Positions 54,315-64,000 of a stretch of 64,000 nucleotides of DNA are shown here, piece by piece (within the stretch, counting starts at the first letter, position 1; the number at the start of each line of letters is the position of its first letter). The translations under genes and the position numbers were made by a program. The stretch comes from Chytridium lagenaria (Eukaryota > Chytridiomycota > Chytridiomycetes > Chytridiales > Chytridiaceae). The notes under the pieces are model-generated. The model ran no database searches and was not told the origin of the DNA. It saw nothing but the letters and a program-made list of their open reading frames with translations. Where the stretch lies: assembly GCA_025449115.1 (NCBI GenBank), contig JAHLKC010000003.1, forward strand, positions 310,001-374,000. Direction: 5' to 3'.

Positions 54315-56934
54315 CTATAAAAACTCGAGAGTGATCTTTATACATAATCTACGGTCAAATGAATACATACATTCAAAAAGATAATTAAAAATATATATCG
54401 ACGCCGCCCCCATTCGCTCAAACTTTGGACCATCTGGGGGAAGACGAAAAAGCTTGCTAAAACTCTCGAAAAAAGCGCTTCTTTCGCGTGACGTTTCCAA
54501 CATCCCCACGCGGAGACACTAAACGTAAGGGGAAAGAATGTAAATAATCATATAACAAAGATCTGATAGAGGTAAAGTGCTCACCTTTGCTGTAAATAAA
54601 AGCTGACACGCACGATCTGAACTACCATTGACATCCGTACGTTGAATTTTTCTTAGAGCGTCAACGACGAGACCTTTCAAAATTGGTAGATTGTATCAGT
54701 AAACATTCAGCTAACAACCAATAAATGTACAAACTTACCATCGGCTTCTTTGCTACCTCGTTTGCGTGAGCTTCCAGTGGAATGCTTCTGCGAACTATGG
54801 GAGATACCCGCGTCAGCCGATGGAGCGACACCCCTAAATGGAGACAAGAGGCTACCGCAAAAAGTACAATCTCCAAAAATTTGATATTAGACTTGATGAA
54901 TAACAAGGTATAGGAGTGAAATGTAAGAAATCTCATCATAAGTTTTCTTTTGTCGTGCCTGAAGCTCGAGGAACTTCATAATGAAATTGTTTTGAGCTTT
55001 ATTCAGACGAGCCAACTTCTTTGCGCGTTCCTCCGATACCACCAATTCAGATTTAAAGTTCGCAATAAGGTCATCTTTTGCAACTAAAGCGGACTTTAAC
55101 TTTGCAATGAGGTGGTCTTTTGCGGACAATTGATAGTTTAAAGTTCTTCTTTTCGACTTCAAGTGTGTCCACTTGATCGTCCAATTTGACATCGAGATTT
55201 CGAATGACTCCTGCAAGGTTGGCCCTTTCTAGAACCAAGCTGTCCATGATCCTTCTCTGGTGTTCCAATTCTTCGCTTTTTTAAATAACATCTTTCTTGG
55301 CGTCCGTGGCCTTTATTTGCTCATCTTTAAGGTGATCTTTGATATCTGAAATCTCTTGCACCAAAGTGGAGTTCACAATGATTTGCGCGTCGCGCTCAGC
55401 GGATTTAAGCTTGAGAGCTGTAGAAAGCTTTGAATTCTCAGCCTCGAGAATGCCAATCCTGCTCAGCCTCGCTCTCCCTCGCTGACCTGAGAGATTTTTG
55501 TGACGTTGGGAATGTCATCGACTTGAGCTTGAAGCGAAATAATATGAGCGTCGTCCCTCAACCTTTCTTCTTGATGACTCTTTCCATTTTCAAAATCTGC
55601 CAGACTCTGTTGATCTCGCACCAGAGGCCTTTGTTCTCTTGGTCCTTATTCTCAATAGCGATTCCGGTAGACCTACTGATTGAGGTGATGGCTTGCTGAA
55701 GATTCGTAATTGCGGCGTCCCGTTCTTGAAGCATTAAAGACGCATCCTTTTTCAAAGAATCTCGTAGAATCTCGGCCTCCCTCCTCTCAGTCTCCTGTTG
55801 CTTTCTATCTATTTCCAAAGTTTCCCTTTAATTTTCGGTTTTCCTCTGCCATCCGAACCACAATCCCATCACATTTTTTCTTCAACCTTACTTTTTCTTC
55901 TTCAGCTCGAGCCAGCTTCCCATCCGATTCCTTTTCAACCTTTGTTTTTCCTCGTCAAACCGAGCTACGATCCCATCCAACTCCTTCTTCGACTCCACCA
56001 TCTCTTCATTCACTTCTTGAAGCTTTTCAACCTCCACCCTCAAGCCTTCAACCATTTCCCCTGCCCTCGTCTTCAAGCTGACCTTTTTCCGCTCAAGCAT
56101 TTCGAATCTCTTATGTGCATCGGACAGCGCCATCTCTATCTCAGTCTTCTCATTGTTGGCCTTTTGAAGCTGGACGGTTAAAGTCTCATTTCGATTTTTT
56201 GCTTCCACAAGCTTCTGCTGAATATCTCTAGCACCCGCCTCGATGCCGTCAATCTGGGCTTTGGAGGACACAGCGAGGGAGTCATACTTGGAGTTGGTGT
56301 CCTTAAGTTGTCCTTCAAGTCTGTTGGTAGTGGCGCGGGTGATTTGAAGTTTTTAAGTAAGAATGTCACGCTTTTGTGTAATATCTCTGACGCTTCCTTC
56401 GAGCATGGAGTTGGCGGTAGCGGACGCATTGAGGCGGGAAGAGAGGACCATTTGTTCACCATTGATTCGAACAACAGTGATTTGAAGGACCTCGATCATC
56501 TGCCGAAGATGTTTTGACACGTAGACATTTTCTGAAGGACCTTCTAGAGAATTTTGACATTAAGTTCTGTTCCAAGGATTCTGGTGTTTTTGTTTAACTT
56601 CTTTTCCTGATCGAAAAGCATATGGTCAACTACGGAAAGTCGTTGACGGCTGCGACTTCGACCGAACGTAAATGATGAAGTTGATACTGCTTTAGCTTGA
56701 CCTCCTTCGCGACCTGCTTGTAAGTGCGATTGTGAAGGGCCAATTGTTCAACAAAATCTTCAATCCCATCTTTCTAGACAAAGCGTTAGATGACAAGGAA
56801 GGTGTGTGAGGAGGGAAATGATAGAAACGAGAGGTATTGGAAATATCTTACCACTTCGGATTTAATGGCCGTATCGCTGCGTACAGTAAGCAGAGGAAGA
56901 CAAAGGCAAACAGAATCCATATGTACTGGTACAT
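54315..56934 (-). CDS. Membrane-anchored long coiled-coil protein
   Basis: It starts MYQYIWILFAFVFLCLLYAA, an N-terminal transmembrane segment without a cleavable look. KDGIEDFVEQLALHNRTYKQ follows the first intron (about 80 nt). Next comes a very long heptad-rich region (for example RDIQQKLVEAKNRNETLTVQ and GLRVEVEKLQEVNEEMVESK) down to about 54950. A Ser/Arg/Lys-rich tail contains HSSQKHSTGSSRKRGSKEA, and the last exon begins CLRVGMLETS after a 66-nt intron. Roughly 800 residues in modelled form, with many one-base frame breaks. Function unknown; the architecture resembles ER, nuclear-envelope or Golgi tethers, which is inference from shape alone. Confidence 0.6.
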
Positions 56935-57198
56935 GATGGATGCTGCGTTGGTGAAGTTGTAGTCGTTGCTGTGGTGTTCGCAATAGCACTCGTTTTTTGT
57001 TGTTGATATTTTTGTTTGAAAAGTTATCGATTTTAAAAATCTACAACAAAAAACCGCAGCAACGAAAGCCGCACCCACCCACGCAATCAATCCAAAAGCA
57101 GAGTGTAACAAAACACTTTAATAATAAAAAGAAATGAAAAACAAAGGGGGATATGTATATGTTGTAAAAAAAAGCGGGGCAAATAAAGTAAACGGTGG

Positions 57199-58115
57199 CT
57201 AAAGTAAGATAATCTCCGGCTCCCCAAAGTCTTCTTCGATGTGGAGGACGTTGAAGGCTATATCAATGCTGGAGTCTTTGGGGAAAGTTTCGTGTCAGTT
57301 AATCAAGGATAACGAAGAAGACATCTTAATGAAAGAGAGATAAAATAGATCCTTCAAGAAGAAAAGAAAAAGATACACGACCACTAGCTTTAATGTAAAT
57401 AGACTTACCATCTTCGAGCATGATAGGCTTTGGGGAGGAAGGAATAGGGTTCCATGTTGGCACCGTAATGCCAAAGCTCCTAAAATCATCATCGTTCGCA
57501 ATAATTCATATCCAAATCCTCAGCTGGCATCCCATATGCTTTGTTAATAAAAATAGCCAGAAATTAGAAACTATTCCATCAAACTGGGGTCAAAACCTAC
57601 GTGTAAAGTCAACATCCTTTTCAGCCGGTGCCATATACTCGACTTCCGGGAACTCTTCCTCCTCAGCCAAAGGCATCATCGTCTCCATCATATCCTGATG
57701 CTTACTCTTCTGCATAAGAGCAGACTTTGAAGTCTCCTTCGCCTCTGCATTCCGTTGGATGGCTTCATTCAGCAACGAAGGCTTCGATTTCGCCATCAGC
57801 GGTTTCTTTCCCGTCGTAACCCCCGTAAACTTTCCATCCGTCTTCTTTAACGCAACCGGTGTCGCGTTCGTTATATCCCTTAATCCCTTCGGCTTCAACG
57901 CCGCAGAGGCTACCGGTTTAGTTCCAAGAGCCTGCTTCCCATTCCCCAGTGGGGTTCGACCAGCTAGCAAAAGAATCAATCACGGATGAAACCTTTGATC
58001 AAACTTTACCCAGATTCTTTCCAAGAACTGTTCCTGGGGTCTTGGAGGAAACCTTTGAGGTCTTAAGGGGTGTGTTTTCTTTGTCCAGAAGTGCGATTCT
58101 GCGAGTTTGCAACAT
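57199..58115 (-). CDS. Securin candidate (Pds1/Cut2-like)
   Basis: Securins inhibit separase until anaphase and are destroyed by the APC/C. Exon 1 begins MLQTRRIALLDKENTPLKTS with a KEN box. Exon 2 has GRTPLGNGKQALGTK and LKPKGLRDITNAT (destruction-box-like RTPLGN and RDITN). It ends with an acidic stretch FPEVEYMAPAE like the separase pseudosubstrate EIEYMPP of fission yeast Cut2. Later exons give YGMPAEDLDM, DDDFRSFGITVPTWNPIP and the end HIEEDFGEPEIILL. The order of degrons, basic region and pseudosubstrate fits, and the length of about 230 residues is acceptable. The sequence is otherwise unconserved. One frame break near 57515. The start lies 7 bp from the NUFIP1 start. Confidence 0.62.
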
Positions 58116-58122
58116 TTTAAGA

Positions 58123-59386
58123 ATGTCAGATATTAGACCTCCTCCTGGAGGTTATGCACCTCCACCACCACCGGATAGAGGTGGATCAGGGGTTGGGAGA
58201 GGTCGTGGTGCAGGTCCGCAAAGAGCCAATAGTTTCCAGACTTATGCGCAACCGGCTTATCATATGATGCCTACTACTTCTTATCAGGTGTATCCGCAAA
58301 GTTATAATCCATATCCTCAATACTATCCGCAAGATTACTATCAACAGCAATGGGCTGCTCCGACACTTCATTACAATCCATCATCCGGATTCCAACCTTC
58401 TGTAGCTCCCTACCCCCAACAAGTCATATCATCCACACTTCCTCCGAAACCATCCACAAACTTCAGGTTTTGCATTTATGAAGTATGGTCTTTTGACATT
58501 CATTTCAGCTGCGACGCATGTGAGCAGGATTTCTCAACACAACACAAATACCAAAATCATATCGCATCACATCAGAAATGCCCGCAATGCGATTTCGTGG
58601 CCTCCAAAAAGGTTTTGTACGTTCATAAAGATGAGGCACATGGAGCTGGACGGATAATGTTAGTTTTTTTTTTCTCGTCACTTTATTTATAGAATTAGTG
58701 CCAAGAATGAAAGCCCAGAAGAAGTAGCCAAATGGATTGCAGAACGGAAACGGAACTATCCCACAGATGCTAACATAGCAAAAAAGGTACATGCTATTGA
58801 AATATAGAGACAAATGCTGACGCAAAATAGAAAGAGAATGATCGAAATCGACAGGATATTGGGATGTTGGAACGGGATGATAATCAACCCGGAAGTAAGA
58901 AAAGGAAACGCACCAAACCGGAGGCACCACCTGTATGCACTCTTCTGACTTTTTTCGATGGCTGATAGTTTGGACAGGTGGAAAACTTGAATGGTTTAGG
59001 AATGGTTGATGCGTACGCATCAAGTGATGATGGGTCAAGCGATGGATGTGAAATGGAAGCGGAAGCTCCTGCTGAAGGTTCCGCGAAACTACCTTGAAAT
59101 CCCCTCGTCCGAAATCCATATGCAGATATTTCGCAAAAGGCATTGCCGTATGGGGAAAAGATGTAATTTCACCCACGAAAAACCAGTAAAAGAAGACTTG
59201 GACAAAACGCAGCCACATTTAACCCCGGACATAAAGAGAAAAAACCTTCTTCGCGAGGTATATATATATATTATTTACACAACTGCCTGATTAACATCGT
59301 AAATAGCTTCTAAGAAAACAAATCCGCGACGAAAACAACGTTCTACTTCAATGTATCCTCATCTCCTCAAACATCACTGTCTGTAG
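58123..59386 (+). CDS. NUFIP1-type box C/D snoRNP assembly factor
   Basis: NUFIP1 (yeast Rsa1) bridges Snu13/15.5K and the R2TP chaperone during snoRNP biogenesis. The N-terminus is Pro/Gly/Tyr-rich (MSDIRPPPGGYAPPPPPDR). A C2H2 finger spans CDACEQDFSTQHKYQNHIASH and is followed by KCPQCDF. The signature block SPEEVAKWIAERKRNYPTDANI is the NUFIP1/Rsa1 PEP motif. Next come a basic tract (KKRKRTKPEAPP), a CCCH finger (ICRYFAKG then HCRMGKRCNFTH), and the C-terminal LLRKQIRDENNVLLQC as in NUFIP1. Five or six exons with introns near 42 nt. Frame breaks lie within the CCCH finger region near 59085 and 59140. The 3' end is approximate and converges on B9D1. Confidence 0.88.
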
Positions 59387-59408
59387 GACTAAATACAATC
59401 ATCTATCT

Positions 59409-60258
59409 TTAATTCGACATATTCGATCCTTGAATTCCGTGATCCCTGATTACTGTTCTGAAGACCGAACCTCTCGAACCCTTTGTACTAATATTGAGCT
59501 GCAGTTTCACCGCGCCTTGACTCTTCACTCTTGTGACTATTGACGATTAAACAACATGGGTTGATTTGGTACCTTCACGTCCTGACCTTTGCTCACAACG
59601 CAGAGTCTATGAATTCAGGAAGACGTCCAGACATCCATGAAAGAAATTGGTTCATCGGGGACGTTGCGACCGGTACGAATGTATGCACGTACAGCGTATG
59701 TCTTCAATGCATCAGTTTTACGTAAAACGTTCGACCATACTTTCCACTGATAATGGGCAGTCGAATACTTCCATACCCTCTCACAACATCCCTACCAAAC
59801 TCATCCAAACCGTACACGCTCACAATCAACTGCGGCCAACCTGTCCACATAAGCCGCATACGAAAAGACATCCTCCTACCATAAGGATTTGTAGATTTGA
59901 ACGATATCTCCAATGGAAAGTTCCACACACACGCTCTAGAGTAATTTCCTGACGCATATGCTGCTTCCCCAAATGTGGCTGATGTTGGAGCTTTGGCAAT
60001 TTGGGTCAAACCTTCTTCGAGGCCCTACCAGGTATCAGTTGGTAACAGAGGGGAAGAGACAAACCGAAATGACATTCCAATCCGACCCATAAACAAATGA
60101 AACCTTGCAGTAGATGTTATCTTGACCAGGGAACTTTTCATGATACAAAGAGAGCATGTGGTTACAATGCATGATCACTGTTTAATTCATCCCAGAAGAT
60201 AACTCACCAACGCAGACTCGACCTGCCCGTCGACGATGAGCGAGAAGAACGATGACAT
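59409..60258 (-). CDS. B9D1: B9 domain-containing protein B9D1 (ciliary transition zone)
   Basis: B9D1 belongs to the Tectonic/MKS complex at the ciliary transition zone with B9D2 and MKS1. The start is [17 protein letters not shown] (60258), followed across an intron of about 74 nt by [19 protein letters not shown]. Then come [30 protein letters not shown] and, after a 39-nt intron, [25 protein letters not shown], then [20 protein letters not shown] and [15 protein letters not shown]. These cover the whole B9 domain in order. Six exons; one doubtful joint near 59700 and one near 59600. The gene is expected only in organisms with cilia. It is divergent from DAP3 (93 bp). Confidence 0.93.
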
Positions 60259-60351
60259 GTCTGAGGCGGACTTATTTTTGTGGAAGACGGTGACACGCAC
60301 AGGTGAAAAAAACGAAATCTGGTGAACGATGCATGCACATGGATGACACCT

Positions 60352-62053
60352 ATGAAGGGTATCGTAAGGGTTGCCGCACGTAAACGACTTCATCCTGTGA
60401 TGCTCGTCTCATCCATAAGGTGTGCGCAGCAGGCTGCAGAACCGGAAAGTAAGGAAGGACCTTTGAATGGGAATATTTATAACATTCGCAGCTTTGAGCA
60501 AGAGAGAGCAAAGACGTCGTCAGGTATGCACCTAAATCTTTATATCTAACTCCTTCAAGAAAGATTCTGGCGAAATCATCACCGAAGAATCTAAAGCTTC
60601 CGTTCCCAAAGCCGCAGACTTCAACCCTACAATCATCGCCGAAAATGTCCCGCGCTGGAAAACAGTAACTAAACGTCGATTTAATATTGCTAACCCATTA
60701 TAGGAAAATGCTAACCCAGAACTCATCGGAAACTTTTACCAAGTCATCCCATCTCTCGACAAATTTAGAGGTCAGGCATTCACAATGGATCCGGCAAACC
60801 ATAAACTCCCGCAATCTTCTATTATGCTCCGTGAATCAACGCTGAAGGTGATGAAGAACGTGATGGATGAGATTTTAAAGGGGAATTCGGGGAGGAAAAT
60901 TGTGTTGGGTGAGTTTAAAGGTGTTGGTTATGATATGATGAAATCCGGTGTAGATGGAGAAAAGGGATGCGGAAAGAGTTCGGCTTTGTTACAATCGCGG
61001 ACATTTTGGCATTGGATTATATTGTTTTCTACGTGCCAAAGCGTAAGCTCAACGAACAATTTACCCTCTTTTAATATTCAAAAGCTTTCAACTGGATCGC
61101 TGGCAAAGAGTTTTACTCAAAGACCGAATCAGGAACGTTTATTCAACCGAAGCTGACTGCCTCCGTCTTAAAGCTATTCCTTGACATGAACACTGATATT
61201 CTGGCAAAGGTACTTCGTATCCTGTGATATACTCTTAACCCGAAAAAGATTCCCATCGTTGGACAATATAAGTTGGCAAAATGTCGTAAGGGTTCTTTGA
61301 AAGATCTGTGGAATCTGGAATCAACAATGCGGAATCATCACACGTAGCGTTAAAGCTGTTTTGGGTGAACTATTGGACAACGCTGGGTCAAGGTAAAACT
61401 GTTTGAATTTTATTCTTTTTAACACAAAGTTAGACCTCCGTTCATCATCGCCGTGGACCAATTAAACGCCCTTTTCACCAAAACGGCATACCATGACACC
61501 GACAGCACTATCCTCCTATCCGACCGTTTCGAACTCATCAACGCCTTCCAGGAGGTCCTCGAACGTCCGTCCCTCACCAACGCCGTCTTCCTCAGCGCAA
61601 TCGACTCACCGACCCTGTCATCAAAAGCCCATTCCTTGATCTCCTGCTTTCGTCAGATAAAAAGGGAATGAATGCAAAGTTTGAGGATATTTCGGATGTG
61701 GATGCGTTTGGGGTGTTGTTGCCACGCGGGATTGCAAAGGCGGATGGGACGGGTTTGTGAGGAGGGGAAGGTTAAGCCTGTGGGCTGGAAAGGGTGGAGA
61801 CGCCAACCTTGGGAGGGGGGAGGTGGAGAGTTTTTTGAGATATATGCGGCGATGAAGGTATTTTATGGTGAGTTTTTCTTTTTTAAATTAAATCGGATTT
61901 CAACGCGTCGGAATTCTTTGTTGGGTGTTTGGGTGGTTCTTGCGCTAATGACTGCTTATAGGGAAAGTGAACAAGAGTCTTGTGGAGAGAGTTTGGATTT
62001 TGACGGGTGGGAACGCGCGGAAGCTTGTTGCGTCGACCCAGCTCCTGAAGTAA
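60352..62053 (+). CDS. Mitochondrial ribosomal protein mS29 (DAP3/Rsm23)
   Basis: GTP-binding protein of the mitochondrial small subunit. The start chosen at 60352 gives MKGIVRVAARKRLHPVMLVS, a basic targeting peptide; ATG 60322 is an alternative in the same frame. Family landmarks are ENANPELIGNFYQVIPSLDKFRG, then KIVLDGEKGCGKSSALLQS (P-loop GEKGCGKS), LDYIVFYVPK, FNWIAGKEFYSKTESGTFIQPK, PPFIIAVDQLNALF (Walker-B-like), YHDTD.., DRFELINAFQEVLERP and the end NKSLVERVWILTGGNARKL. About seven introns of 35-60 nt. Frame breaks near 61000, 61330, 61610 and 61760. It converges on the septin gene. Confidence 0.9.
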
Positions 62054-62280
62054 AGTTTAACAGGCATTCTAGAATGTACAGGAAATGAAGAAAGGACGGC
62101 TTTTTTCCCTGAAATCACAGTATTTGAAGAACAGACTATCAAAGTCTATCTTGTTTATTTCTTTAATATAGAGGTTCACGATCTCACAAAGGCACAGTAA
62201 GAAAAAAATGAGACGAAAGAAAAAAGTTGGAAATGGAAAAGGTGTTTTGGATTTGTTGTAATTTATCTTCAAAACCAAGT

Positions 62281-64000
62281 CTACTGCATGGCCTCAATTT
62301 GACGACGCATTTGCTCAATCTCCTCAAACATCTGTTGACGTTTCTGGTTCAGAGATTCTTCGCGTTCACTGTGTAGAGAAAAAAGGGAAAAGTAGTCACA
62401 GTCAGCGGCTTTGGGTAGCTTACCGGAGACTTGTTCCTTTTTCGCGAACTTTTGCGACAAACTTCTGCCTCATCTCATCCTCCTTCCGCTGCATTCTTCA
62501 ACGAGTTGACGCTTTGCATTTTCCATGCGAGTTTCAAAAGAACTCGTCAGAGGCGAGGAAGGACTCTGGGCGACCGTTTTGGCCGCGGATCTGGGAGGAA
62601 CGGTATTGAGCATAGTGGATGGTGTGGGTGGTCTCGATCAGGTCCTGGAGGTTGGTGCTGAGAATACAAGGGTTAGAAAGGGGGTGATGATATATATGTA
62701 AGGGCTTACCGGATGACGAGTTCGCGGAGTTGAACGAAGTCGCAGTGCTTCTCGTTTTCGACTGAATGATGAATTGGTTAGAAACGTGAGGAAGCATGAT
62801 GTGACGGAGCAAAACAAAATCAACAGTGGCCTCACCTTCGACCGAACCCCAGCGGTAGGTTCTTCCGCGAACCTTCTTGCCGCCCACCTCAATGAAATCG
62901 TCACTTCCAATGATAGCGAAAGGCATGAACCGCTATAACAAGGATTAAATTAAAATATAAACTGAAGCCAGTACCTCGTATTCCGAAATATTCTCACGGT
63001 CCTCCGCGTGGAAGGTAGGGTACACCCTAATATCATGCTTCTCAAAGTCCTTCAAAATCGTCTTTTTGAACGCACTCATCTCCTCAGGAGTGAGCGAATC
63101 CGCCTTTGCAATGACAGGGATGACGTTGGTTTTGGTGCAAAGACGTTGGAGGAAATCAATGTCCAAATCACGGAGGCTTTAAATGGGTATTGTTAGAAAT
63201 AGAGAGGTCAAGGGATGAGGGGACGTACCCGCCACCGGTAGGAGCGATGAAGTAGATGAGGGCGTGGACACGGGAGTCGGAGATGTCGCGCCTCATGTCT
63301 TGGCTGCGTTCGGCTTGCATGAATCTTTCGTATTGAGAGTCGATGTATTCCACGATGGGCTTGAAGCTGGGAGGATACGAGAGACGTTAGAGTTTCCGAC
63401 AGCATTATCTTATTTTAAACTTCCAAGTCGCAGCAGTCCCTAAAATGCAAGACGGGATTCGCCTTCTCGTGCAGCATAAGGTAATTAAACCGATATTTGC
63501 TAATCACGTGTGGGCGAGCATAGTTGGCTCTTGCAGCCAATTGTACAGTCATCAGCATCTCCCCATAATCAGTTTAACAAATGCCTCAAAGATCTCCTTC
63601 CGCGAGTGATCCACATAATCCCGATGCCAACCCATGATAAGGCAAGGTACTCACTTGGTCTCACGGTTCAAGTTGTCGCCAAAGCCGGGAGTGTCAATGA
63701 CGGTGAGGTGCAGACTCACACCATCCTCAACGAGCTCTAAAAGAAAAACACTCCGTAAGTCCTCCATTTTCATCTCTTCCTCGGCAATAATAGTCCTCAC
63801 CGTAAGTGATGGGTTGAACAGCAACAGTTTTCGAATTCGAAAGATTCTTCTGAACCTTCTGCTCAGTAAGCGGTGCACTAAACAGTGTGTTCATGAAGGT
63901 CGTCTTTCCGAGTCCAGATTCACCTATGTAAACAACCATCAGCATCATATAAATACAACGATTCCTTACCAACAACCATGATGTTAAAGATGTAAGGCTT
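62281..64000 (-). CDS. Septin, N-terminus beyond window
   Basis: Filament-forming GTPase that marks septa, growth sites and, in ciliated cells, ciliary bases. The window opens in KPYIFNIMVVGESGLGKTTF (G1 P-loop, with an intron after VVG). G3 is TVIDTPGFGDNLN, then FKPIVEYIDSQYERFMQAE, RVHALIYFIAPTGG, G4 PVIAKADSLTPEE, DDFIEVGGKKVRGRTYRWG (septin unique element region), HCDFVQLRELVIR and TNLQDLIETTHTIHYAQYR. It ends in a coiled coil (EEIEQMRRQIEAMQ) at 62281. At least seven introns; one is unusually long (about 280 nt, 63372-63652). Indels near 62543 and 62497. Which of the yeast-type septin groups it belongs to is not decided. Confidence 0.95.

Noticed and set aside
1..64000. Oomycete or other protist origin, suggested by abundant copia elements and cilia genes
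   Set aside because: A WC-1-type LOV/PAS receptor with fungal-style isocitrate lyase and a septin in a short-intron genome fits a zoosporic fungus better.

Overview
The window looks like nuclear DNA of a zoosporic (chytrid-grade) fungus. Fungal signs are short spliceosomal introns (mostly 35-80 nt), a White-Collar-1-type LOV/PAS photoreceptor, isocitrate lyase and a septin. Cilium signs are a clear B9D1 (ciliary transition-zone protein), an EFCAB10-like EF-hand protein and a weaker MDM1-like protein. WC-1 together with B9D1 points to a flagellated fungus; the species cannot be fixed from the sequence.

Positions 1-26,541 are mostly a graveyard of Ty1/copia LTR retrotransposons of two families. 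Family 1 LTRs are about 370-395 bp and family 2 LTRs about 500 bp. Two family-1 elements are complete from LTR to LTR with exact 5-bp target duplications: 758-8034 (ACGCA) and 8769-13986 (TAAAC). The first lies inside an older inverted LTR. The second lies inside a Ty3/gypsy integrase segment, which itself sits in a family-2 LTR with a 5-bp duplication (TGTTC). The integrase gene of the first element is broken by a 2.27-kb insert with terminal inverted repeats and three internal tandem arrays. At 18,604-26,541 two truncated family-2 elements face each other and form a large inverted repeat, with a scrap of family-1 LTR at the junction and a solo LTR (duplication AATAC) in one arm. A poorly recognised minus-strand gene (about 15.6-17.4 kb) and a small secreted ORF lie between the retroelement blocks.

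From 28.7 kb the window is gene-dense, in this order: WC-1-like photoreceptor (-), isocitrate lyase (-), aldo-keto reductase (-), NOP53 (+), PAM16 (-), a low-complexity protein (-), PPP1R11/Ypi1 (+), EFCAB10-like (+), MDM1-like (-), WDR53-like WD40 protein (+), ICT1/mL62 (-), two tandemly duplicated secreted Pro/Ser-rich repeat proteins (+), a membrane-anchored coiled-coil protein (-), a securin candidate (-), NUFIP1 (+), B9D1 (-), DAP3/mS29 (+) and a septin (-, cut by the window end). Several pairs are divergent with only 7-100 bp between start codons.

Almost every conserved gene carries one or more single-base indels that break an otherwise well-conserved frame. This pattern suggests consensus errors in a draft assembly more than mass pseudogenisation, so coordinates of multi-exon genes are my own splice models and are approximate. 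Intergenic stretches without a supportable gene are listed as such.
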